Origin: a virus
Reading direction: 5' to 3' (one strand)
DNA length: 48,517 nt
IMG/VR virus record: IMGVR_UViG_3300044956_001055
Coordinates: 1-48,517 of that record
Shown: piece after piece, positions 17,154-25,113 of the stretch
Numbering within the stretch: position 1 is the stretch's first letter
Layout of the letters: each line of letters starts with the position of its first letter
Notes under the pieces: model-generated
Told to the model about the DNA's origin: nothing
The model's input: only the letters and a program-made list of their open reading frames with translations
Database searches by the model: none
Translations under genes and position numbers: made by a program

Positions 17154-19731
17154 TTATTCAGAAGATAAGTCTTTCTTTTCTAAGTTTGAAGATATAAATC
17201 TAGATCTTCACGGCGTAAGATTGCCAGAATTTAATATTGATAGTTCAGCAAAAAGACATTTAAACTTAAGCGAAGATGTATCAAATTATGAGTTTTTAAG
17301 AGCTTTATCTTTAAATGGATTTAAAGAACTAAAAATAGACAAGAATCAACAAGAGTATAAAAAATATACAGATCGAGCAAAGCACGAACTAGAAACTTTA
17401 AAAGAGTTAGGATTTATAGATTATATATTATTGGTTTGGGACGTTATTAATTTTTGTAAAACGAACGATATCCCGGTCGGGTTAGGTAGAGGTTCTGCGG
17501 CTGGATCATTAATATTATATTTAATTGGAGTTACAAGGATAGACCCAGTTAAATATAACCTTTATTTTGAAAGATTTATATCTACAATTAGAGCCAAAAA
17601 GCAAGTTATTAACAAGATAACATATTTGGATGGCAGTTTAATGTGCGACGTAGATCTTGATATATGTTATTATAATAGACATAAAGTTCTTGAATATCTT
17701 GAAAACAAATTTAAAGGTAAAACTAGTAAAATACTAACTTTAAATACCCTTAGCGGAAAACTTCTTATAAAAGAATGTGGTAAAATTGTTGCAGAGAAAT
17801 CAGAAGAAGAAATGACAGCAACTTCATCATTAATCCCCAAGATATTCGGTCAAGTAAAAGACATTACGTCTGCATATGAAGAAATACCCAAATTCAAAGA
17901 ATGGTGCGATGATAATAAAGAAGCATACGAAATTGCTTTAAAGTTAAGAGATTTAATTAAGAATAAGGGGGTTCATCCTTCTGGAGTATTGCTATCTTAT
18001 GATGATCTAGAAAAAGTTTGCCCGACAGAATTATCTTCAGATAAAGAGGCAGTCTCAAGCTTTGATATGAATTGGGTTTCTTTATTTAATATTAAATTAG
18101 ATATCTTAGGATTAAGAAGCGTTTCTGTTGTTGATGATGTATGCAAAAGAATAAATATAAAAATATCAGATATTGATCTTAATGATCCATCTATATATAG
18201 AGCCCTACAAGACCTAAGAAGTCCTCATGGTTTATTTCAAATAGAAGCAGATACAAATTTTAAGGTTTGTCAAAAAGTAAAACCTAAAAATCTAGAAGAG
18301 CTAAGCGGAGTATTAGCTCTTGCAAGACCTGGCGCTTTACAGTTTGTTGATAAATATGCAGCACATACAAATCTTCAACAATCAGAAAGTATACACCCAT
18401 TCTTCGATGATATCCTAAAACAAACTGGCGGGGTAGCTCTTTATCAAGAGCAGCTTATGCAAATGGCAAACAAGATTGGCTTTACTTTGGATGAAGCAGA
18501 AATTTTAAGAAGGATTGTAGGTAAAAAGAAAACTGATGAGATTAAAACTTGGCAGAAAAAAATTGAAACAAAAGTAAAAGAAAATAAATTGGCAAAAGAA
18601 GTCGGAGATATCCTATGGAAAATTTTAGAAGATTCAGCAAATTATTCTTTCAATAAATCTCATTCCCTTGCTTATGCAGCTTTAGCGGCAGTTACAATTT
18701 ATCTTAAGTTTAATTATCCACAAGAATTTTTCTTATCCTTATTAAAAATGAGCAAAAATGAGCCAGATCCAATTGGCGAAATATCTAAAATACAAAAAGA
18801 AATGCAAGCGTTTGCGATTGAGCTATTACCTCCACACATTATTAAATCAGAAATGGATTTTTCGCTAGAAAATAGAGACATAAGATTTGGCTTGCTTTCA
18901 ATTAAAGGTATTAGCGATAAATCAATAGAAAAATTAAATAGTTTTAGAAATAAGTATTCTATCAAATTTGAAATATTCCAAGCCGCAGAAGAAGCAGATC
19001 TTAATATTGGAGTATTATCTGCCTTAATTCAAGCTGGCGCGCTAAGTGGATTTAATCAATCAAGAAGCAAAATAGTATTAGAAGCTCAACTATGGAACAT
19101 CTTAACCACTAAAGAAAAAAAGTATTGCGTTTCATTCGCTGAGCAGTTTGATTATGACTTAATTAAAATTATTAAACATTTAAATAAATTTACTGATGAA
19201 AAAAATCACGCTATTATCAAAGATAATAGACTTAAAACAATTAAAAATAAATACGAACCTTATCTTCAAATATATAATCAAAACAATAAAAGCGAAAGCT
19301 TTGCTAACTGGTATTATGAGAAAAAGCTACTAGGTTATACTTACGATAAAACTTTAAAAGATATATTTAATGAAAAAAGGCAAGACTTAATATATATTAA
19401 TAATATATATGACTATCCAATTAATTCTAAAACTATCTTTGTTGGACAAATAGAAGAAATATTTTCTGGCGTATCAAAAAGTGAAAAGAAAACTAGATAT
19501 GTAAGATTAAAAGTATCAGACGAAACAGGAACGATAAATTGTTTATTATTTAATGATAATATAGAAAACAATAAATTACTTAATAACTCCAAAAACTTTG
19601 AAGAAGGTAATATTGTTATTGTTAAAGGCATGATAAAGCAAGATTGCTTATTTGCTGATTTAGTTGCAATACAAGATCATCAAATTTATATGAAATTAAA
19701 TGATTTAAAAAAGATAGATAAAAATAATTGA
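17131..19731 (+). CDS. dnaE: DNA polymerase III alpha subunit, catalytic core without PHP
   Basis: An 866-residue C-family polymerase that lacks the PHP domain. The N-terminus resumes where DnaE continues after PHP (NINLDLHGVRLPEF-like segment, residues 20-40). The palm has G119-RGSAAGS; the catalytic aspartates correspond to D173 and D175 in CDVDLD and D324 in KLDILGLRS. The finger/HhH region includes YQEQLMQMANKIGF and NKSHSLAYA. An OB-fold domain lies at the C-terminus (TIFVGQIEEIF, DETGTINCLLF). No beta-clamp motif was identified with confidence. The ATG at 17131 or 17134 starts within the small upstream gene. Confidence 0.92.
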   Translation: MMKANLINYSEDKSFFSKFEDINLDLHGVRLPEFNIDSSAKRHLNLSEDVSNYEFLRALSLNGFKELKIDKNQQEYKKYTDRAKHELETLKELGFIDYILLVWDVINFCKTNDIPVGLGRGSAAGSLILYLIGVTRIDPVKYNLYFERFISTIRAKKQVINKITYLDGSLMCDVDLDICYYNRHKVLEYLENKFKGKTSKILTLNTLSGKLLIKECGKIVAEKSEEEMTATSSLIPKIFGQVKDITSAYEEIPKFKEWCDDNKEAYEIALKLRDLIKNKGVHPSGVLLSYDDLEKVCPTELSSDKEAVSSFDMNWVSLFNIKLDILGLRSVSVVDDVCKRINIKISDIDLNDPSIYRALQDLRSPHGLFQIEADTNFKVCQKVKPKNLEELSGVLALARPGALQFVDKYAAHTNLQQSESIHPFFDDILKQTGGVALYQEQLMQMANKIGFTLDEAEILRRIVGKKKTDEIKTWQKKIETKVKENKLAKEVGDILWKILEDSANYSFNKSHSLAYAALAAVTIYLKFNYPQEFFLSLLKMSKNEPDPIGEISKIQKEMQAFAIELLPPHIIKSEMDFSLENRDIRFGLLSIKGISDKSIEKLNSFRNKYSIKFEIFQAAEEADLNIGVLSALIQAGALSGFNQSRSKIVLEAQLWNILTTKEKKYCVSFAEQFDYDLIKIIKHLNKFTDEKNHAIIKDNRLKTIKNKYEPYLQIYNQNNKSESFANWYYEKKLLGYTYDKTLKDIFNEKRQDLIYINNIYDYPINSKTIFVGQIEEIFSGVSKSEKKTRYVRLKVSDETGTINCLLFNDNIENNKLLNNSKNFEEGNIVIVKGMIKQDCLFADLVAIQDHQIYMKLNDLKKIDKNN

Positions 19732-19756
19732 CATTTATATAGATAAATAGTAACAT
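19728..19756 (+). promoter_or_regulatory. Sigma70-like promoter, leaderless arrangement
   Basis: A perfect TTGACA (19728-19733) overlaps the polymerase stop codon, with 17 nt to TAACAT (19751-19756). The ATG at 19765 follows after 8 nt. Confidence 0.65.
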
Positions 19757-19764
19757 AAAGTAAT

Positions 19765-20298
19765 ATGATATCATTTTATAAACCTAATAGTAAAAATAGT
19801 GGCACTGCATGCAGTTTCAGCGTAAATCCTAGAGATGGGTCTATTTGGAGCTCTTTGATTAAGCAAAGCGGTTGGAATGAAAAAACAAAAACTGGATCTT
19901 TTATGGACAACAAAGATAATCCACAAAAAAGTGCAAAGATTAAATATTCAATAACAGAAGCAGCAGGATTACTAGAAGCTCTAGATAAAAATACAGAGTT
20001 CTCAGCTTATCACTCTTCAGAGCAACAAGTAATAAAGATTAAATTTGCGCCTTATATTAGAGATGAAAAACAAGTAGGATTTTCTTATAGCGTTCAAAAA
20101 GAAAGCAAAGAGAACATAGAAAACAAACAATCATATTTAATTGGATTTTATTTTAATGAATCAAGACTATTAAAAGAATTTTTACAATATTCGCTAAATT
20201 CTATATTTGAATCACAAAGAATAGAAACAATCAAAAAAATTAAAAATTCCTCCAAAGAAAAGCCCGCAGATAATCAAGAAGATAGCGAACTTTGGTAA
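19765..20298 (+). CDS. Candidate single-stranded DNA-binding protein
   Basis: A 177-residue protein with a beta-rich body (ACSFSVNPRDGSIWSSLIKQSGWN, AKIKYSITEAAGLLEAL, FSAYHSSEQQVIKIKFAPY, VGFSYSVQKE), a helix, and a short acidic C-terminal tail ending EDSELW. An acidic tail with aromatic ends is typical of SSBs that recruit partners. The strand/helix pattern resembles Whirly/PC4-like folds more than the classical OB fold. It is expressed from its own strong promoter directly after the polymerase gene. Assignment rests on context and tail only. Confidence 0.45.
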   Translation: MISFYKPNSKNSGTACSFSVNPRDGSIWSSLIKQSGWNEKTKTGSFMDNKDNPQKSAKIKYSITEAAGLLEALDKNTEFSAYHSSEQQVIKIKFAPYIRDEKQVGFSYSVQKESKENIENKQSYLIGFYFNESRLLKEFLQYSLNSIFESQRIETIKKIKNSSKEKPADNQEDSELW

Positions 20299-20300
20299 TC

Positions 20301-22214
20301 GTGAGAAGAAAAAAGGTTTTATTTCAAAGCGATTTTTCTTTAGCGAAAACTGGCTTTGGTAGAAACGCCAGAGCTTTGTTAAAGTATTTATATTCCACAA
20401 ATAAATATGATATTGTTCATTATTCATGCGGAATGACTTATAATCATTCAGATTTTAAAAAAACTCCATGGAAATCAGTGGGATCATTGCCAAACACCCA
20501 ACAGGAGATAGAGCAACTAAATCGAGATCCTAATCTTGCAAGATTAGCTAGTTATGGGGCATATTTTGTAGATAGAGTAATTAATGAAGAAAAACCAGAC
20601 GTTTATTTTGCTGTTCAAGATATATGGGGCGTAGATTTTGCTATAGAAAAACCATGGTTTAGTAAAATTAGTTCTGTTATATGGACAACTTTAGATTCGC
20701 TGCCTATTCTTGAGTCTGCTATTAAAAATGCTCCAAAGATAAAAAATTATTGGATTTGGAGTAGTTTTGCGACAAAAGCGCTCAATAAGTTAGGATATAG
20801 CCATATTAAAACTGTACATGGATGTTTAGAGGATAAAGATTTTTATCGTTTATCTGATTTTGATAGAAATCAACTTAGAAAAAAGAACAATATCCCACAA
20901 GATGCATTTATAATAGGATTTGTTTTTAGAAATCAATTAAGAAAAAGCGTTCCAAATTTACTTCAAGGATATGCGCTTTGGAAAAAACAAAATCCTGAAA
21001 TTAAAAATACATATTTATTATTTCATACTCATTGGGGAGAAGGATGGAATATTCATAAACTTGCTACAGAAATAGGCGTTAATCCTCAAGAAATTTTAAC
21101 AACTTATATATGCAAGAACTGTGGCGAATATGAAGTAAAACAATTTACCGGCCAAGATTTAAATTGTAAACATTGTGGGGCAGAAAAAAGTCAAATTACT
21201 ACAAATGTTGGATTGGGAATAACAGAGAATCAATTAAATAAAGTATATAACTTAATGGACGTGTATTGCCACCCTTTTACAAGCGGTGGCCAAGAGATAC
21301 CGATTCAAGAAGCCAAGCTAACAGAACTAATTACTCTTGTAACAAATTATAGCTGTGGAGAAGAAATGTGTACACCAGAAGCAAACTCATTACCCTTAGA
21401 ATGGTCAGAATATAGAGAACATGGAACAGAATTTATCAAAGCCTCGACTTCGCCAGAGTCAATAGCTAAACAATTAAATATTGTTTATAAAATGCCAATC
21501 CATAAAAGGATCGAAATTGGTAAAAAAGCAAGAGATTGGACAATTAAGAATTTTGGAGTAAAAAATGTAGCAAAAATTTTAGAAGATTTTATAGATTCTC
21601 AGCCATTCGTTGATTGGGATAAGATAAAAGAAAATCCAGAAGATAAAAAAGATCCATATTTTCGAATACCAAACATTATTGATGATTCTGAATGGCTAAC
21701 ATTTATGTATCATAATATATTAAAAATGAAAAATATTGATTCAAATGACTCTGGTCATCAATATTGGATGGGCGAATTAAGAAAGGGTGCAAAAAGACAA
21801 GATATTGAAAACTATTTTAGAAATGTAGCTTTACAAGAAAACAATAAATCTAAAGAAGTAAAATTCGAAGATCTTCTAGATCAAAATAATAAAAATAGAA
21901 TCTTATATGTTATGCCAGAAAGTGCTGGAGATGTATTTCTTAGCACAGCACTATTTAAATCTATAAAAAATAGATATCCGCAGCACGATTTGTATGTTGC
22001 CACAAAACCTCAATACAAAGAAATTCTAGAAGGCAATCCTTATATTCATAGATGGATTGAATATAATCCAATTATGGACAACTTAATTTGGCTAGAAGGC
22101 AACAATCAACACGATGGTCATTTTGATATTGCTTATTTACCATACACATGCACTCAAAGGAATTTAAATTATCTTCACAATGGTTTAGATAAGTTAGACT
22201 TTAGTTTAACTTAA
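20301..22214 (+). CDS. Bifunctional glycosyltransferase: GT4 with zinc ribbon, then N-half of GT9
   Basis: Residues 1-430 form a GT4-like GT-B enzyme (KVLFQSDFSLAKTGFGRNARA at the start; GGQEIPIQEAKL around the E-x7-E site). A Cys4 zinc ribbon (C271-x2-C274-x14-C289-x2-C292) is inserted before the donor domain. From about residue 533 the N-terminal half of a GT9 (heptosyltransferase-like) domain begins with ILYVMPESAGDVFLSTALF. The gene then stops, and the GT9 C-half follows in another frame from 22229. The GTG at 20301 is preferred; a TTG at 20292 overlaps the gene before. It is out of place in a replication block. Substrates unknown. Confidence 0.7.
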   Translation: MRRKKVLFQSDFSLAKTGFGRNARALLKYLYSTNKYDIVHYSCGMTYNHSDFKKTPWKSVGSLPNTQQEIEQLNRDPNLARLASYGAYFVDRVINEEKPDVYFAVQDIWGVDFAIEKPWFSKISSVIWTTLDSLPILESAIKNAPKIKNYWIWSSFATKALNKLGYSHIKTVHGCLEDKDFYRLSDFDRNQLRKKNNIPQDAFIIGFVFRNQLRKSVPNLLQGYALWKKQNPEIKNTYLLFHTHWGEGWNIHKLATEIGVNPQEILTTYICKNCGEYEVKQFTGQDLNCKHCGAEKSQITTNVGLGITENQLNKVYNLMDVYCHPFTSGGQEIPIQEAKLTELITLVTNYSCGEEMCTPEANSLPLEWSEYREHGTEFIKASTSPESIAKQLNIVYKMPIHKRIEIGKKARDWTIKNFGVKNVAKILEDFIDSQPFVDWDKIKENPEDKKDPYFRIPNIIDDSEWLTFMYHNILKMKNIDSNDSGHQYWMGELRKGAKRQDIENYFRNVALQENNKSKEVKFEDLLDQNNKNRILYVMPESAGDVFLSTALFKSIKNRYPQHDLYVATKPQYKEILEGNPYIHRWIEYNPIMDNLIWLEGNNQHDGHFDIAYLPYTCTQRNLNYLHNGLDKLDFSLT

Positions 22215-22228
22215 ATTATTATTTTAAA

Positions 22229-23380
22229 ATGAAACTTCTTGATACATACGCAACTAATACAGGATCAAAGATTGACCAACCTTTTATATACTCTAAGTTC
22301 TTTCCTTTGCCTTTGAAAAAATTTGTTACTTTTCAATCTCAAACTCCTTATGACTCAAGAAATTATTCTTATTGGCAAGAAGTCATTAATTTAATACATA
22401 CTTATTTAATAAAAAATGATATTCATATAATTCAATTAGGCGTAAAAGATGAGAAGCCTCTTAATGGAGTAGTTAATCTTTTGGGTCAAACCAATATTAA
22501 TCAACTAGCATATGTTATTGAAAATGGCATTTTACACTTTGGACCAGACAGCTTAAGCGTTCATTTAGCTTCATATTATAATAAACCAATCGTGGCACTC
22601 TATAGCATAAGTAATCCTAATGTTGCTGGGCCACATTTTGGAGATAAGAACAAGCATCTTTTATTGAAAGGATATGAAAGAGTAGGCAATAAAAAACCTT
22701 CATATTCTCAAATAGAAGACCCAAAATCAATAGACACTATTAAACCAGAAGAAGTCGCTATTGGAATATTAAATTTTCTTAATATAGAATATGCAAGATT
22801 GCCAGAAACAATATATTTTGGACCAGATTATAATGTTAAAACTTTTGAAGTGATTCCAGACGATAATTTAGATATAAATTCTATACCAATTGAAAATCCA
22901 ATTATTAGAATGGATTATCTCTTTAACGAACAAACTTTTGAAAAAATTGTTTCTTCTAAAAAATCAATAGTTTTTACTAATAAACCCATTAAAAAAGATC
23001 TTATACAAAAATATAAAAAAAATATAAATCAATTAATATATATTATAGATGAAAATAATGATGTTAATTTTGTTAAATTATTAAAAAATAATTCGATTAA
23101 TTATGTGCTTCTTTCTTTTCTAGAAGAAGATGTTCTAAATAAATATAAATTAGATTACATGGACTATAATCTAATAATTAATAGAAAATATAAAACAAAA
23201 GCAGATACAAATATAAAAGATATTAATAATTTGCATTATAACTCTTCAAAAGTAATACATTCTTCAAAAGGGCAGTTTATATCTAAATATGATTGGATTC
23301 ATGGAATAGGAGATAAAGTGGTAGAAGATCCTGACTTTTGGAAAGAGAGCGATAATTTTTATATTTTTAAGTTGACTTAA
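22229..23380 (+). CDS. GT9 C-terminal half plus unknown domain
   Basis: Residues 1-190 complete a GT9 enzyme: FVTFQSQTPYDSR strand, INLIHTYL helix, and VVNLLGQTNINQLAYVI followed by GPDSLSVHLASYYNKPIVALY, the nucleotide-sugar binding site of heptosyltransferases. The remaining 190 residues have no recognised family. An open -1 frame runs back from the ATG at 22229 through LNLNYYFK into the preceding gene, so the two genes probably encode one protein of about 1,028 residues. If really separate, this half would lack the GT9 acceptor domain. Confidence 0.65.
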   Translation: MKLLDTYATNTGSKIDQPFIYSKFFPLPLKKFVTFQSQTPYDSRNYSYWQEVINLIHTYLIKNDIHIIQLGVKDEKPLNGVVNLLGQTNINQLAYVIENGILHFGPDSLSVHLASYYNKPIVALYSISNPNVAGPHFGDKNKHLLLKGYERVGNKKPSYSQIEDPKSIDTIKPEEVAIGILNFLNIEYARLPETIYFGPDYNVKTFEVIPDDNLDINSIPIENPIIRMDYLFNEQTFEKIVSSKKSIVFTNKPIKKDLIQKYKKNINQLIYIIDENNDVNFVKLLKNNSINYVLLSFLEEDVLNKYKLDYMDYNLIINRKYKTKADTNIKDINNLHYNSSKVIHSSKGQFISKYDWIHGIGDKVVEDPDFWKESDNFYIFKLT

Positions 23381-23400
23381 TTTAATAATTAAAGTATACT
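23372..23400 (+). promoter_or_regulatory. Strong sigma70-like promoter, leaderless arrangement
   Basis: TTGACT (23372-23377), 17-nt spacer, TATACT (23395-23400). The ATG at 23407 lies 6 nt after the -10 box, at the expected transcription start. This is the cleanest member of the set. Confidence 0.75.
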
Positions 23401-23406
23401 CATAAA

Positions 23407-24216
23407 ATGAGCCCAAAAATTAAAGATGATCAGAATACAATTTCAATAGGCAGCTCGGAACTAAACCAAGCATTATCCAATAACCAAATAGCATCAGACA
23501 ATACGGCGACGCAAACCCCGCCAAATCTGATAACAAGAAATAAATATGGTCTTTTAGATAGCCCAAATATTAATTATATTTATCATGATGATGGATCAAT
23601 AAACTGGCGCAAAATGGTAAAAACAGAATATCTTGTGCCAAATCGTCAAAAGACTCAAGAAACCGATGTAACAAAATTAGAAGACAAAGATTTATTAATA
23701 TTACTAGGCGGAATAAAAGAGCTAGCTCAGATCCGAGGGTATTCAAAAGTAGAATATAGAGTCGTGGCCGCCTCGGAAAGTTATTTCGCTACAAGCTGTA
23801 GGATTACTTGGCTTCCAAATTTTGAAACAAATGATAAAGAAATAATTTTTGAAGCTCTTGCAGACGCAACTTCTAATAACACAAAATCTTTTGCTCGCTT
23901 TTTTTTAGCAGCAATAGCCGAAAATAGGGCATTTGTTCGTTGTGTTAGGAATTTCCTAAAAATTAATATTGTTTCACAAGAAGAACTTGGAGATGCAAAA
24001 CTAATTGATGATTCGATTTCTATTCAAGAAAATCCCACTTCTCCTCAGTCTCTTTTGGAAAAGACAATGAAAGATAAAAATATAACTTTTGACGCTCTTA
24101 AGAAAAGATTAATTAAAGAAAAATTTGAAGGCGCAGAAGATATTAATAATATAACTGATATACCTAAAGTTAAAATTTTTGAATTAATTGACAGAATTAA
24201 AAAAATTAAAGATTAA
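23407..24216 (+). CDS. Candidate Rad52-like single-strand annealing protein
   Basis: A 269-residue protein: disordered N-terminus, then INWRKMVKTEYLVPN, an EYRVVAASESYFATSCRITW strand pair, and a helix AARFFLAAIAENRAFVRCVRN-like region (residues about 160-180) that resembles the conserved AETRAIARAL helix of Rad52/Sak-type annealing proteins. The last 60 residues look like a small helical SAP/LEM-type domain. Context supports a recombination role: RecA-like, RecB-like and SSB-like genes are upstream, and it has its own promoter. The family match is by pattern, not by search. Confidence 0.4.
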   Translation: MSPKIKDDQNTISIGSSELNQALSNNQIASDNTATQTPPNLITRNKYGLLDSPNINYIYHDDGSINWRKMVKTEYLVPNRQKTQETDVTKLEDKDLLILLGGIKELAQIRGYSKVEYRVVAASESYFATSCRITWLPNFETNDKEIIFEALADATSNNTKSFARFFLAAIAENRAFVRCVRNFLKINIVSQEELGDAKLIDDSISIQENPTSPQSLLEKTMKDKNITFDALKKRLIKEKFEGAEDINNITDIPKVKIFELIDRIKKIKD

Positions 24217-24306
24217 TATTTTTATTCATATTCTATTTCAGTTATAACGAAGCAGGACTTTATAAGTTTACCTTCTCCTAAGCCAAGGATCTGTATATTA
24301 CACAGA

Positions 24307-24603
24307 TTAATAATCTTTATATTTAATTATATTATTCCGAACAAAATATAAATTAATAAAAAATCCACAAAATGCGCTAAAAACATTACTTAAAAATGGA
24401 TAAGTTAATCCAAAAAATGGATTAACAAAGAAGCTAATAGCTAAAGAAATCCAAAAGCTTGAACATTCATGACAAAGTAAAGGTTTATGAATATAAGGAA
24501 TCTTGGCTATAAAATTACGAAAGGGTCTAGCTACTTCAGTATCACTCCAAGCGTAAGTTACTCCGAGGCAAACAAAAAGATAAACTAAAAATTCGTAAAA
24601 CAT
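24307..24603 (-). CDS. Small membrane protein with CxxC, DUF1360-like
   Basis: A 98-residue protein with an N-terminal membrane segment (residues 5-19), a loop with C44-HE-C47 and W51, and two further hydrophobic segments (about 50-66 and 70-88). The pattern of transmembrane helix, CHEC and SFW is like the DUF1360 family found in phages. It should sit in the inner membrane. It lies immediately downstream of the next gene on the minus strand (stop and start adjacent). A role in exclusion or envelope modification is possible but unsupported. Confidence 0.55.
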   Translation of the reverse strand: MFYEFLVYLFVCLGVTYAWSDTEVARPFRNFIAKIPYIHKPLLCHECSSFWISLAISFFVNPFFGLTYPFLSNVFSAFCGFFINLYFVRNNIIKYKDY

Positions 24604-25074
24604 TTAAACAAAGTATACTACTAATTTAGTTTCTTTCTCTATTACGGAAAAAGATTTAAAGCTAATTTTTTCCATTTCAAGTCGTTTGCAAAGATTTTTC
24701 CAATCTTCCTCAGTTTTTCCAATCTCAAAAACCTTTCCTCCACTATTCCTGAACATACTTTCTCTCATAATTCTCATATGTTCTTCCATTGGGTCTTTAA
24801 ATTGAGTATTTTTAATCTCATTATTTTTTTCTTCTAGTATTTTTTTTATTTCTGGATTATTTAATAAATCATTAAAATAATTTTGATCCACAATAAGCTT
24901 GCTCAAAAGATGGCTACGGACCCTGTTTTTGCAAGAGCAATTAGGATTTGTTCTTGAACTTGTTAGGTCCGCAAGAATTTCTGGATATTTATCTTTTAAA
25001 GAATTAAAAAATGTATCATTTTTTAAAAAAGTGTCAAAAAACACTGGCGTATTTAATAGATCTTGAAACGTCAT
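24604..25074 (-). CDS. Unknown protein with CSC motif
   Basis: A 156-residue, mainly helical protein with no family recognised. It has NCSCKNRVRSHLLSKL near residue 45-60, a Glu/Lys-rich middle (residues 70-105) and a beta-rich C-terminal part ending ETKLVVYFV. It begins a two-gene minus-strand unit with the DUF1360-like gene. A TATAAT on the minus strand 8 nt before its start suggests an own promoter. Confidence 0.6.
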   Translation of the reverse strand: MTFQDLLNTPVFFDTFLKNDTFFNSLKDKYPEILADLTSSRTNPNCSCKNRVRSHLLSKLIVDQNYFNDLLNNPEIKKILEEKNNEIKNTQFKDPMEEHMRIMRESMFRNSGGKVFEIGKTEEDWKNLCKRLEMEKISFKSFSVIEKETKLVVYFV

Positions 25075-25082
25075 ATAATTAT

Positions 25083-25111
25083 ATTATATTAATATATAAA
25101 AGATATTCTAA
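25083..25111 (-). promoter_or_regulatory. Possible minus-strand promoter, leaderless arrangement
   Basis: On the minus strand TTAGAA (25111-25106) is followed after 17 nt by TATAAT (25088-25083), 8 nt before the start codon at 25074. The -35 box matches only 4 of 6 positions. Confidence 0.4.
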
Positions 25112-25113
25112 TT

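Noticed and set aside
24285-24312. Hairpin ATCTGT-N7-ACAGAT in the convergent gap as a terminator
   Set aside because: Only 6 bp, AT-rich and without a clear T-tract; much weaker than the terminator at 44625-44656.
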